DNA from: Clostridia bacterium
GTDB lineage: Bacteria; Bacillota; Clostridia; Christensenellales; DTU072
DNA length: 64,000 nt
Direction of reading: 5' to 3'
Assembly: GCA_017403145.1 (NCBI GenBank)
Contig: JAFQOO010000010.1
Coordinates: forward strand, 1-64,000
Positions 51,697 through 60,822 of the stretch are shown one piece after another. Position numbers and translations under genes: made by a program. Below the pieces are notes generated by a model. The model had not been told where the DNA came from. It did no database searches and worked only from the letters and a program-made list of their open reading frames with translations. Position 1 is the first letter of the stretch. Every line of letters starts with the position of its first letter.

Positions 51697-54600
51697 CTAT
51701 TTCTTTCTTCTTCTCTTTCCGTAGTAATAAACAGCCTTAGTATCGCCAACACGTTCTTCGGGACGAGCAGGGTTGGAGGGAGGCGGTGCATTGCCCTTGG
51801 GTATGCGGGTAATACCACGACGTTGTAGTGCGTTCTTGTGGTCGCGGTTGTAGGTGCGTAGGAATTTACGTCTTCTTAGAGCTACCAACAAGATGATTAC
51901 TACGAATACTACGAACATTGCTACTACAGCAAAGGTTATATAGGTTAACAAGGTTGCATCGATTTCGATACCTGCAACGGAACCATAAATCTTTTCGGGT
52001 TCTTCTCTTACTACTACGTTTGCAGTGGTTGCAAGAACATAGGTGTCAAGTTGAGTAGAGGTGAAGTATACGCTCTTACCATCACGCGCACGCATTACGT
52101 CTTTAACGGGAGCAAGAGTACCGTCTGCGGAGAGTCTATATACTGCGAAGTATACGTATTGGGTATAATCGGTTTCGCCTTCGCTAGGTATGGGAAGAGT
52201 AATGGTAATTTCGCCGGTGTCGTATTGTGAACCATATCCCGAAAGACCTAGTTTATTGATGGAGATAATCTTGCGGGGATTACCTTCACTTACCGTTTCG
52301 TACAAGGTCTTTTGTGCGTTTATGAATAGCTCGGTGGTTTCTGCGTAGTTTACTACCTCGAGCATAACGCCTATGCTTTCACCTACCAAGTGGTCGCCGT
52401 CAATAGATATGCCGGTATCTTCGTCTTGGAGTAGATAAACCTCACAAATTCTCTTTAACTCAACTAGCTTGGTATATAGAGTGGGCTTAAATACTGCCTT
52501 TTGGTCGTTGGAAAGTGATTGATATGCGTTATATACGCGGATAACGTCTTGATAATTGCTTTCTTCAACGATATTGGTTGCGGGTAGAGCAACTACTTGT
52601 TTTTGTAAATCTCTAACAACGCTCATATGTGCGTCTAGCTTGCTATACTCGGAAACGAGTTTTGCATAGTAGCTTTCGTAAACGCCTTCCTTAATCTTGT
52701 TTTGTTGCCATTCGGGATAAACGATTAGCGGGTCGGGAGAAATGAAGTATGCTAGATATTTTTCCATTTCGGGATAGTCGCTAATAAGGTCGAACGTAGC
52801 TCTTTGCTCAATTAAGGTTAGATATGCTTGGTAGTCTGCAACCTCTTTTTCTAGGGTAGCAAGTCTGTCCCAAAGTCTACCTATCAAGGTCTTGAAGTAT
52901 TGTGCACGAGAATCGGATAAGCTACCCTTATTCAACGCATCTTCATACGATGCTTCAAACTTGGTAAGCAATGCGATATGGTCGTCGTTTATTTCGATAT
53001 TGTTAACGGTCAAATCGAATATAGTCATATAGAACTTGAGTTCGGCTTTATTGCCTGCAAGGTCTTCTACAACGATATGTACCAAGCCTCCGTTAGAGTT
53101 ATCAACGGTGTTGGTTGCAATAATATGTCCGTTTGAAAGCGGGAAACCGTTATACATCGCGCTCTTTAGATAAGCTTCGGTGTAGGTGATTTCTTGGTCG
53201 ATATAATAACGATAGGGATTTTGGGGGTCTTGGTCGTTATTAACGATGGGACCTGCGTGAATAATGGGAGCTTGGTTATCGATGTTTACTTGGAATTCCT
53301 TGCTTACTACCAAGCCCGAACCAGAGGTTGCGGTAACGTATACGGTAGAAATTTCCTTTACGGATATGGGAGTTCCTTCTTCCCAATTCTTAACAGGTTC
53401 ACTAGTGGTTGCAATAGTATAGGTTACACCGGATACGGGTACGTATTTGACTACTCTGGAAACAAGAACCTCGTCGGCATTGGTCCATACGCCGGAGTCA
53501 ATCTTTTGACCGGTGGTTAAGCCATTCTTATAAACCTCGCCCTTTAGCTCAAAGTCGGGAGCAATTTTATCAATCTTGATAACCAAACGTTTTTCGTAGG
53601 TCTTCAAGCTTGCGCGCGCTTGCGCTCTAATTATAAGTTCTAGCGTTCCGTTGCCCTCGTAACCCAAAATTTCGTCGGTGGTGATATAGGAGCCTGCCAT
53701 CTTTTCGTAGTTAGATGCGCCCTCTACCTTATAGGTATACTCTACGCCACCGGGGTTGTATGCTACGGGAGTTATCTTGATGTGAATGGTTTCGCTAAAG
53801 TACTTGGATAGCTCTTCCTCACTAACGGGAGTAGTAGCGGTACTTAGGTCGACTTTGAATTCGGGAGATTCGCTATCAATTCTGATTATAACGCTATCGC
53901 TAATTACGTATTCGGAGCCGGAAAGGTTGGTAATCTTGAATCTAGCGGTCTTCTTAATGTTGCCTACTATTACGAATTCTTCCTCTATCGTGCTACCATC
54001 TTCGGGAGGAGCCACGAAAGCAACCGTCCAATAGGTAGAGCCCTTAACGTCGATAGATTTTTCTTCAACCTTTTCCCAATCGCTACCATCAAGTGAGTAC
54101 CAAATATAAACTGCGGATTCGGAGGTTAGCTTAAATTGGATTTCCGCCCTATCTTGGGTCCAATTATATTCGTAAACACCCTCTTGTGAACCTATGGTTC
54201 CACCTTGCAATTCAGCGGTAGGAGCATTCTTTTCTACCTTAACGCAAATCTTATAGGCACTGCTAGTACGCATTCCGTTATTAGCGACCAACCAATAATA
54301 TTGTCCAGATACGAAAGTTACGTTATTGGTAAGCTTGGTCCATACGGTAGTATCGTCAAGTTGGTCAACCTTACTATCGCCATCTTTTATGGGGTCGATA
54401 GAGGTTATCAATCTATAGTAATAGGTTATAGGTGCTTTTTGTAGGAATACGGGAGAGGTGCTTGCGCCCGTTTGGATATACTCAACGTTTTGATTAGAGA
54501 ATATGGTATATAGTCTATTAACGTCGTCGTATACGTTTTCACCGGCCTTTTGTCTAACTGCATACAAAGGATTGGGGGTAGAGGTATCCATCTTGATTTC

Positions 54601-57537
54601 GCATTGCTTGGTGGGGCTTGCGTGTCCTGCTAAATTCAATGCTCTAAAATAGATGGTTCCGTTGTAGCTTGAATAGGTGTTATCCTCATCCATACTACGC
54701 AAATCGTCAACGCCCGCTACCTTTTGAACTACGCCTGCAAACTCGAAATCTACCTTGTTAGAAGCGGTACCGGGAATGGTCTTCCAGGGTTCGTCGGGAG
54801 AAAGTCTATATTGATATTCTGCAACACTAATATTTTCGGTGGTATTATGGTGCAAGCTCAAACTAAATTGAGGTGCGTTACCTACCCATTGGTCTTCGGT
54901 GCCTAGACCACTATAGTTTACCTCGATATCAAAGTCGCGTACGTCGTATTGAATACTAAAATATTTGAGAGCGGTCTTGCTTACTTCCTCGTTCATATCG
55001 ATAGCCATACTGGTTAGGAAGAAGGAATACTTAACGAATCCGTTGCCACCTTCTTCGGGCATCTTGATAATAAAGCTGAAAGCATCTTCCCCTACTTCGG
55101 GTACGTATAGAGTATATCTAGACAACTCAACGGTGGGTTCATTTCCTTCGTAAGTTGCATAGTAGAAATTAAAGTGAGGACGTAAAGTGGTATCACTTTC
55201 GGATAGATAATTATGATTGGTTACGAATTCAACCTTAATGTCGTTAGCAATCATCAAGCTTGCATCACTTTCGTCTATGTCGTATGCTATAACGTTGCCT
55301 GCTTTATCGATAGTAGAAACTATGATGTCGTCAAAGGTGATTTCTCTCGTATCGATATTAACTTGGCAATGGAAATCTTGATATAGGCCTGCACCGCTTA
55401 CCAAACGGAAGGAATATAACCCGCTTTCGGATACGGTTTTGCTAAACGCACCATTTTGCATAGGCATTTCTACGCTGGAAGGTAGTCCTTCTATCAAAGG
55501 ATAGCAATATATGCCGGAAATCAAAGTTTCGGGAGTGATGGTGATTTGAACTTCACCTGCCGACCACGCATCGTCGCCTACTAACTCGATAGTAGTGCCG
55601 TCAACGTGCTTTTTAACCTCTGCGGTAGGAGTAGTTAAATCGAGTTTAAGTTGGGTGGTACGGAAGAAGGTTTCTTCTGCAATGGTACCATCGCTTGCAT
55701 ATACACAGCCACCCTTATTTTGTGCTTTGTCGAAAATTTCAAAGCTGTAACTGCTATTGTTAAGGTTGGTGTTAATCTTAACGTTATAGGTAACTTTGCC
55801 TTCGGGTGCGCCGGAAACGATAACTTTTTCTAGCAATACACTAGTATCGGGAGCGCCGGTTACCATACCATAGATTTCGTATTCGTCTGCTACGCCTAGA
55901 ATGCTGGGTACGGTAAAGGTTACGTTTACTGCTTCCTTTAACCAACCAGCACCATTGGGATGCAACTCTTCCACTACCATTTCTACTTCATAGTTACTAT
56001 CCAAAATGGAAGAGGTAAACTCAAAGTCGTCTTGATATCCGGAAGATGTGGTTACTCTAAAGTAATAGGTTTCGTTTATTCTCTTTGCTTCCGGAGTGTT
56101 AGATAGAGTTAGTTGATAGTTACCGGTAGTGCTAGTTAGTTCCTCGTATATTTCACCGTCAAAGCTATAATAGTACTTAACAACGTTTCCTTGTTGTTGG
56201 GTACTTGCATTGGTTAGTATAAAGTTTATAGAGTCTTTAGCATATCCAACGCGGTAATCTCCGGGGGCAGTGCCCATAGTACGTATTTCTGCGCCATACT
56301 TATCGGTCGCATTTACCACTAGAGAAGGTCTTACCTTATCGATACGAGCTATCTTCATAGGCTCTTGATATTCTACGTTGGAACCGGATACTGCATAGAA
56401 TTTAACGTTGGTTATACCTTCGTTAGATACGGTATAGGAATATTGGTCGCCTTGCTTCGTAACTTCGTAGGTTTCGGTTTGACCGCCTGCTACGTATACG
56501 TCGCAGAAATATCTAGCACCCGATTTAACGGTCTTATTCTCTATAACGTATGTAATATCACCATTTGCCCAAGTGCCTTCGGCATATTCTTCACCGGCAA
56601 CATATCCTTTAACGGTAAAGCTAGGTTCTTCGCCATCGTAATAAAGGTATAGTTCTTCGGTATCGTATTCGTTACGTTCATTGGGAGAGGCAAAGGAAGT
56701 TGAGTATACCGTGATTTTTCCTTCATAAGCCTTGATGTTGCTTTCGGGACCAGGAATAACTGCTTGTCCATAGTAACTAGCGGTGTCGCTACCCTCTTGA
56801 GAGGTGGACATCTTGGTAAACATAACGGGAGCAGAATCGCCTAGTTGATAATAGAAATTTGCGTTATCATATTTCCCATCATTATTGGTTACCTTCAAGG
56901 TTATGGGAGAAGATACCCAAAGCTTTTCAGCAGAGTTAAGGTCGTATTCGGTCTCGATACCGCCTTGGGGAGTATAGGTAGCAAACAAAGAATCTATTTT
57001 GTAAACCTCGTCGTTAGCATTGTTATCGATGCGAAGGTCAACTACCATATCGTGATAATAGAAGGGACCTTGAGCAGACATTTCTCCACTACGGAAGAAC
57101 ATATACTTGCGATAAATGCCACCGTTTCTGCTAGCCTCATCACGCGCTACGTCGTAAATGTAGATGGTGCCCTTACCTTCAACGGTATCGTACTCCAAGC
57201 CGGAAATAACGTTCCAAACGTCAACGTCTTCGACGTTAGCGGTATCGGATACACCATACCAAAAACGTTTTTCGTCTACGCCGGTCTTGTTGTTGAAGCT
57301 CAAAGTGAATACGGGATATTGGTCGTCGCTCTTAACGCGAAGGAAGGTTCCTTGCGTATAATTGCCCAAACTAACGTCGAATCCGTAATCGTTTTCAAGA
57401 GCTTCGCCCTCTTGCGCATAAACGGAAAAGTCTACTGCTTGCGCTGCAACAAAGCTAAATACCAATGCAACGAACAATAGAACTAGTGAAAGCTTAATAA
57501 ATGCGTGTTTTTTAGAGAAAATGGTCTTTTCCATCAT
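51697..57537 (-). CDS. Giant surface protein with Ig-like repeats, helical stalk and C-terminal membrane anchor
   Basis: 1946 aa. The N-terminal signal peptide ends near residue 40 (AAQAVDFSVYAQ). Residues about 45-1500 contain repeated Ig-like modules with a shared skeleton: Trp near the start (WANGDITYVIENKTVKSG, WTNADEVLVSRVVKYVPVSG, WSAGEVQITITPETLISG), then a YxY strand, and a VNIDxxxP-like ending. Residues about 1530-1720 are helical and include a FIVAR-like segment (YNAYQSLSNDQKAVFK). A transmembrane helix (TYITFAVVAMFVVFVVIILLVAL) lies near residue 1865, followed by a basic cytoplasmic tail ending RRRKK. No LPXTG. Probable adhesin or glycan-binding surface protein. Confidence 0.88.
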   Translation of the reverse strand: MMEKTIFSKKHAFIKLSLVLLFVALVFSFVAAQAVDFSVYAQEGEALENDYGFDVSLGNYTQGTFLRVKSDDQYPVFTLSFNNKTGVDEKRFWYGVSDTANVEDVDVWNVISGLEYDTVEGKGTIYIYDVARDEASRNGGIYRKYMFFRSGEMSAQGPFYYHDMVVDLRIDNNANDEVYKIDSLFATYTPQGGIETEYDLNSAEKLWVSSPITLKVTNNDGKYDNANFYYQLGDSAPVMFTKMSTSQEGSDTASYYGQAVIPGPESNIKAYEGKITVYSTSFASPNERNEYDTEELYLYYDGEEPSFTVKGYVAGEEYAEGTWANGDITYVIENKTVKSGARYFCDVYVAGGQTETYEVTKQGDQYSYTVSNEGITNVKFYAVSGSNVEYQEPMKIARIDKVRPSLVVNATDKYGAEIRTMGTAPGDYRVGYAKDSINFILTNASTQQQGNVVKYYYSFDGEIYEELTSTTGNYQLTLSNTPEAKRINETYYFRVTTSSGYQDDFEFTSSILDSNYEVEMVVEELHPNGAGWLKEAVNVTFTVPSILGVADEYEIYGMVTGAPDTSVLLEKVIVSGAPEGKVTYNVKINTNLNNSSYSFEIFDKAQNKGGCVYASDGTIAEETFFRTTQLKLDLTTPTAEVKKHVDGTTIELVGDDAWSAGEVQITITPETLISGIYCYPLIEGLPSSVEMPMQNGAFSKTVSESGLYSFRLVSGAGLYQDFHCQVNIDTREITFDDIIVSTIDKAGNVIAYDIDESDASLMIANDIKVEFVTNHNYLSESDTTLRPHFNFYYATYEGNEPTVELSRYTLYVPEVGEDAFSFIIKMPEEGGNGFVKYSFFLTSMAIDMNEEVSKTALKYFSIQYDVRDFDIEVNYSGLGTEDQWVGNAPQFSLSLHHNTTENISVAEYQYRLSPDEPWKTIPGTASNKVDFEFAGVVQKVAGVDDLRSMDEDNTYSSYNGTIYFRALNLAGHASPTKQCEIKMDTSTPNPLYAVRQKAGENVYDDVNRLYTIFSNQNVEYIQTGASTSPVFLQKAPITYYYRLITSIDPIKDGDSKVDQLDDTTVWTKLTNNVTFVSGQYYWLVANNGMRTSSAYKICVKVEKNAPTAELQGGTIGSQEGVYEYNWTQDRAEIQFKLTSESAVYIWYSLDGSDWEKVEEKSIDVKGSTYWTVAFVAPPEDGSTIEEEFVIVGNIKKTARFKITNLSGSEYVISDSVIIRIDSESPEFKVDLSTATTPVSEEELSKYFSETIHIKITPVAYNPGGVEYTYKVEGASNYEKMAGSYITTDEILGYEGNGTLELIIRAQARASLKTYEKRLVIKIDKIAPDFELKGEVYKNGLTTGQKIDSGVWTNADEVLVSRVVKYVPVSGVTYTIATTSEPVKNWEEGTPISVKEISTVYVTATSGSGLVVSKEFQVNIDNQAPIIHAGPIVNNDQDPQNPYRYYIDQEITYTEAYLKSAMYNGFPLSNGHIIATNTVDNSNGGLVHIVVEDLAGNKAELKFYMTIFDLTVNNIEINDDHIALLTKFEASYEDALNKGSLSDSRAQYFKTLIGRLWDRLATLEKEVADYQAYLTLIEQRATFDLISDYPEMEKYLAYFISPDPLIVYPEWQQNKIKEGVYESYYAKLVSEYSKLDAHMSVVRDLQKQVVALPATNIVEESNYQDVIRVYNAYQSLSNDQKAVFKPTLYTKLVELKRICEVYLLQDEDTGISIDGDHLVGESIGVMLEVVNYAETTELFINAQKTLYETVSEGNPRKIISINKLGLSGYGSQYDTGEITITLPIPSEGETDYTQYVYFAVYRLSADGTLAPVKDVMRARDGKSVYFTSTQLDTYVLATTANVVVREEPEKIYGSVAGIEIDATLLTYITFAVVAMFVVFVVIILLVALRRRKFLRTYNRDHKNALQRRGITRIPKGNAPPPSNPARPEERVGDTKAVYYYGKRRRKK

Positions 57538-57568
57538 AACCTCTCAATTTTTCACAGTATACGCATTT

Positions 57569-57597
57569 ATAATAGCACTTATATAATAAAATCGCAA
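57569..57597 (-). promoter_or_regulatory. Promoter of the giant surface protein
   Basis: On the minus strand, TTGCGA (57597-57592), 17-bp spacer, TATTAT (57574-57569). The ATG at 57537 has a GAGAGG site. An alternating GC tract abuts the -35 box. Confidence 0.65.
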
Positions 57598-57853
57598 GCG
57601 CGCGCGCAAAGTTTTACTTTTATTATACGCGCTAGGCACACACGCACGCACATATAGGGCGCTTCCGCGCGTTCAAGCGCGAGCGCTATACCTAACGAAT
57701 AATACAAAATTTTGGTGGCGAAAAATAAGGATTTTTAGGGATAGGTTCGTAAAAACTTATCACCCCCATCTCGTTTAAATAAGCTTATTTGCAGATAGGA
57801 AACCAAAAATAAAAAAATTTTTCAAAAAAATCAAAAAAATTTTAAAAAAAGGG

Positions 57854-57882
57854 TTTACAAATATATCGGTTGTAAATATAAT
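57854..57882 (+). promoter_or_regulatory. Promoter of the zinc-ribbon gene
   Basis: TTTACA (57854-57859), 17-bp spacer, TATAAT (57877-57882), preceded by A-tracts. The ATG at 57927 has AAAGGAG five bases upstream. Confidence 0.8.
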
Positions 57883-57926
57883 GTATCCGTTATATGACGA
57901 AAACTCAAAAATTCAAAGGAGTTAAA

Positions 57927-58388
57927 ATGGCAAAATTTAAAAAATGTCCACGTTGCGACCTTAATTACATCCCCATAGAAGAAGATTACTGCTCTATCTG
58001 TAAAGAAGAGCTAAAAGGCATAGTTAGAACCGACTCGGATGACGATACCGATTTGGAAGAAGGTCTATGTCCTCGCTGTAGAGAAAACTACGTAAACGAA
58101 GGCGAAAAGTACTGCGAGCAATGCCTAAGAGAAATGGAAGAAGAAAAAGACAAGAGCTCTCGCGATGATTATTGGGAAGAAGAAAAAGTAGAAGACGTTC
58201 TCGACGACGATATGATTCTTGACGACGAAGAATTCGTAAGCTTTGGCGCTCTCGAAGACGAAGAAGATTTCGACGAAGACGAAGAAGAACGTCTAGATTA
58301 TTTTGAAGATGATTTCGAAGAGGTTTCTCCCGACGATTACGACGAAGAGGAAGAGGACGAAGAAGAAGACGACAACGACGATTATTAA
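57927..58388 (+). CDS. Zinc-ribbon protein with hyperacidic C-terminus
   Basis: 153 aa. Two zinc ribbons, CPRCDLNYIPIEEDYCSIC and CPRCRENYVNEGEKYCEQC, occupy the first 65 residues. The rest is dominated by Asp and Glu (DDEDEEEEDEEEDDNDDY-like end), so the predicted pI is very low. Start is the ATG at 57927 behind AAAGGAG; an upstream in-frame ATG at 57894 overlaps the promoter. No known family. Similar acidic proteins bind basic nucleic-acid-binding partners or act as histone-like chaperones, but this is only an analogy. Confidence 0.78.
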   Translation: MAKFKKCPRCDLNYIPIEEDYCSICKEELKGIVRTDSDDDTDLEEGLCPRCRENYVNEGEKYCEQCLREMEEEKDKSSRDDYWEEEKVEDVLDDDMILDDEEFVSFGALEDEEDFDEDEEERLDYFEDDFEEVSPDDYDEEEEDEEEDDNDDY

Positions 58389-58392
58389 GATT

Positions 58393-58425
58393 AAAGCCTT
58401 GCAATAAGCAAGGCTTTTTTAATGG
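58393..58425 (+). terminator. Terminator after the zinc-ribbon gene
   Basis: AAAGCCTTGC (58393-58402), loop AATAA, GCAAGGCTTT (58408-58417), then TTTT. Confidence 0.9.
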
Positions 58426-58479
58426 ATATAACGAGCACGCGTACGTTACGTTAACTTATAAAGTAAAATGATGCAACAA

Positions 58480-58507
58480 AAAAGCCCCCTATTGCTTGGG
58501 GGCTTTT
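58480..58507 (-). terminator. Terminator of the DUF5050-like lipoprotein gene
   Basis: AAAAGCCCCC (58480-58489) pairs with GGGGGCTTTT (58498-58507) around an 8-base loop; on the minus strand a T-run follows. Confidence 0.85.
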
Positions 58508-58529
58508 AACGTTATTTGTAAAAACGCGA

Positions 58530-59951
58530 CTATTTCTCGCTAGTTGCACCTTCTAACATAGCATAGTTATCTTCTGCACTAAACTTACCTAGTTGAGTGG
58601 GGATAAGGCTATTGGAGCTTCTATCGATAACTTTGGAGAGGTCGAGGTAGTATGCGTTGTTCTTAACGTCGCTGTTAAAGAAATATACTACGTTGCCAAC
58701 CAAATCTAAGCCTTGCCAAGTTGCATCGAACTTGGAGTTAAAGATGGTCTTTGCAGATGATAATGCCTTAGCATAAGTATCACCGCTCTTATCAAGAATC
58801 TTGATTTCGTAAACTACGTTTGATGCAAGATAGGTTGCGTATACGCTACCGTTATCTACCTTAACGTTCATAAGGTTAGCACTGCTTGCCTTGATAACCA
58901 TATCGCTTACCCACTTGTTATCTACAACGCGGAGATAATCGATGGAATCGGAATCGGAGGCAAGAACGTTGTTGCCATCAAAGAATTTGTATGCGGTATA
59001 GTTTACACCGGAAGTCATACGAACTTCGTTAGCAGGGTTAAATGCGTAGCTGTCGTCAAAGTCATAGTAGTAATCGCCCTTAGAGGTGGTATTGGCACCG
59101 CTATCGGTCTTGGTGTAAATCAAACGAGTTTTGCCACCAATTATTTGAACGTCGACTACGGAAAGGTTGTATCCGTTCTTGTGAGCCAAAGTGGAAGCAT
59201 CGTAAGAATATCTACCATCTATAACCTTTTTGGTGGTTCCGTTTGCAAATACCCAAATTTCGTTGTGCATTTCGGTCTTGTTCTCTGCAGTTTGGGTAAA
59301 GAATACTCCACCGGGTAGTGCGTTAGCATATGAATATCCTAGCATTGCGCTAGATATTTTTTCTTTAACCACTTCGTCCTTTAGCTTTTTGCTGTTAAGG
59401 TCGATTGCGTGCAAAGAATACTCTGCATCTTGGTATACAAGGTAGTTGCCTGCAATACGGAAATTGGTGGTATAATCGCTTAGCTTTACCAAAACTTGGG
59501 TACCGGTTCCGTCTAGTTTGGTACGCATAATCCACATATTTGCAGTTTTTGCATTACCGCTATCGTCTTTCTCGATTGAGGGCGAGGTGTAGTAGATATA
59601 ATCGCCTGCTACGGTTAGGCCAACCTTCGTGTTGGTGTTGTAAACGTTCTTGGGAACGATGGTCTTTAGGGTGTTAGCCTTGGGTGCACCGTTTTCGAGT
59701 TCTACTCTCATTATTGCGCCTTTAACAGCTTCACCAAAGTCGTTCTCGCCGGTTGCGTCTGCATATCCGTTGATAAAGTAGAGATATTTACCTACTCTAA
59801 CTGCTAGTCCACCGTTTGACTCAACGGTCTTGTCGGTCAAGTCGGTTTCGATTGCGTCTTGCTTATAATTTTCGTTACAAGCAACCAAGGTTAAAGTCAT
59901 TACGCTTACCAATAGTACGCAAATTATTAAACTTAGTAATTTCTTCTTCAT
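58530..59951 (-). CDS. DUF5050-like lipoprotein (beta-propeller)
   Basis: 473 aa with signal MKKK, hydrophobic core and lipobox LVAC (Cys at about residue 25). The mature protein repeats short blades such as VGKYLYFINGYAD, AGDYIYYTSPS, AGNYLVYQDAEYSLHAIDL and VGNVVYFFNSD, typical of the DUF5050 beta-propeller superfamily (TolB-like YxxY repeats). It is extracellular and membrane-attached. No catalytic residues known. It may be an envelope binding or scaffold protein. It lies in its own unit between a terminator and the promoter at 59985-60013. Confidence 0.78.
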   Translation of the reverse strand: MKKKLLSLIICVLLVSVMTLTLVACNENYKQDAIETDLTDKTVESNGGLAVRVGKYLYFINGYADATGENDFGEAVKGAIMRVELENGAPKANTLKTIVPKNVYNTNTKVGLTVAGDYIYYTSPSIEKDDSGNAKTANMWIMRTKLDGTGTQVLVKLSDYTTNFRIAGNYLVYQDAEYSLHAIDLNSKKLKDEVVKEKISSAMLGYSYANALPGGVFFTQTAENKTEMHNEIWVFANGTTKKVIDGRYSYDASTLAHKNGYNLSVVDVQIIGGKTRLIYTKTDSGANTTSKGDYYYDFDDSYAFNPANEVRMTSGVNYTAYKFFDGNNVLASDSDSIDYLRVVDNKWVSDMVIKASSANLMNVKVDNGSVYATYLASNVVYEIKILDKSGDTYAKALSSAKTIFNSKFDATWQGLDLVGNVVYFFNSDVKNNAYYLDLSKVIDRSSNSLIPTQLGKFSAEDNYAMLEGATSEK

Positions 59952-59984
59952 ATTTACTCCGAAAAGTTTTTGTATAACTTGTTT

Positions 59985-60013
59985 ATTATATAATAATACT
60001 ATTATTTTTGCAA
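59985..60013 (-). promoter_or_regulatory. Promoter of the DUF5050-like lipoprotein gene
   Basis: On the minus strand, TTGCAA (60013-60008), 17-bp spacer, TATAAT (59990-59985), upstream of the ATG at 59951 with a GGAG site. Confidence 0.75.
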
Positions 60014-60027
60014 GGTTTTTTAATCAA

Positions 60028-60807
60028 TTAGTCATTATCTACAAGACTTACCACGCTATCAAACACGTAACTAGGCTTAATTCCGCTTACAGATAGCATT
60101 TCTTTGGTGGTTTCTCCCGATAATACTAGTACCGATTGGAATCCGTTATTGATACCAAACAAGATATCCGTATAGAGTCTATCCCCTATCATAACGATTT
60201 TATCTTTCGGCACGTCGAATAAAGAGCCTATAATTTCCGCCATAGGCGAATAGGGCTTACCGCATATTACGCTAGGCGCTCTACCGCAAGAACACTCGAA
60301 CAAAGCCATTAACGCACCAACGTCGGGCATATCGCCTATATCGGAAGGACATACTGTATCGGGGTGAGTTGCGATAAACTCCCTACCCTTTTCCAACAGC
60401 ACGTTAGCTTTCCAAAGCTTTTCATAGTTCAAAGTGGTATCGAATGCAAGCAAAACGATATCGGCGTCTTCGCTAATAGGGATACCCGCTTCCTCGATAG
60501 ATTGTACGAAGGTGGGGGTTCCTATGGGATATACGCTTTTAGAAGGACGACGAGTATGCAAAAATTGTATTGTTGCCATAGTGCTGGTAACTATTTGCCA
60601 TAAATCAACGGGATATCCCATTGAAGAAATTTTTCTAACGTATTCGCGTTTGTCTTTAGAGGAATTGTTTGTCAAAAAGCAAACCTTCTTTCCAAGCGCA
60701 GTTAGCTTTTTGAGCGTTTCAATTGCGCCTTCAATAGGCTTATCGCCAAGATAAATGGTACCGTCTAGGTCAAACAAGAATAAATCAGCATCAACGGTTG
60801 CTCTCAT
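60028..60807 (-). CDS. HAD-IIA (NagD/AraL-like) phosphatase
   Basis: 259-aa haloacid dehalogenase subfamily IIA hydrolase. Motif I is FLFDLDGTIYLG at residues about 9-20, motif II is FLTNNSSKD and motif III/IV is VMIGDRLYTDI. These enzymes dephosphorylate sugar or nucleotide phosphates in the cytoplasm. It ends a three-gene minus-strand run (permease, dehydrogenase-like, phosphatase) with 15 bases before it. Substrate not determined. Confidence 0.9.
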   Translation of the reverse strand: MRATVDADLFLFDLDGTIYLGDKPIEGAIETLKKLTALGKKVCFLTNNSSKDKREYVRKISSMGYPVDLWQIVTSTMATIQFLHTRRPSKSVYPIGTPTFVQSIEEAGIPISEDADIVLLAFDTTLNYEKLWKANVLLEKGREFIATHPDTVCPSDIGDMPDVGALMALFECSCGRAPSVICGKPYSPMAEIIGSLFDVPKDKIVMIGDRLYTDILFGINNGFQSVLVLSGETTKEMLSVSGIKPSYVFDSVVSLVDND

Positions 60808-60822
60808 AATCTCCTCTTTCGT

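Larger units (their letters stand above)
57538..57926. other. 389-bp divergent intergenic region with CG-alternating tracts and A-tracts
   Basis: Contains the surface-protein promoter (57569-57597, minus) and the zinc-ribbon promoter (57854-57882, plus). Between them lie alternating CG/CA tracts (57597-57608, 57630-57650, 57658-57690) and a strongly A/T-tracted stretch (57805-57850) that may act as an UP element. I see no RNA gene or riboswitch. Confidence 0.6.

Noticed and set aside
56845..57480. 211-residue plus-strand open frame opposite the giant surface protein gene
   Set aside because: Antisense shadow of the signal-peptide end of that gene; no start signal or domain.
58024..58404. 126-residue Arg/Leu-rich minus-strand frame opposite the zinc-ribbon gene
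   Set aside because: The Arg/Leu richness is the reverse of the acidic codon tract, and the forward frame has a promoter, SD and CxxC motifs.
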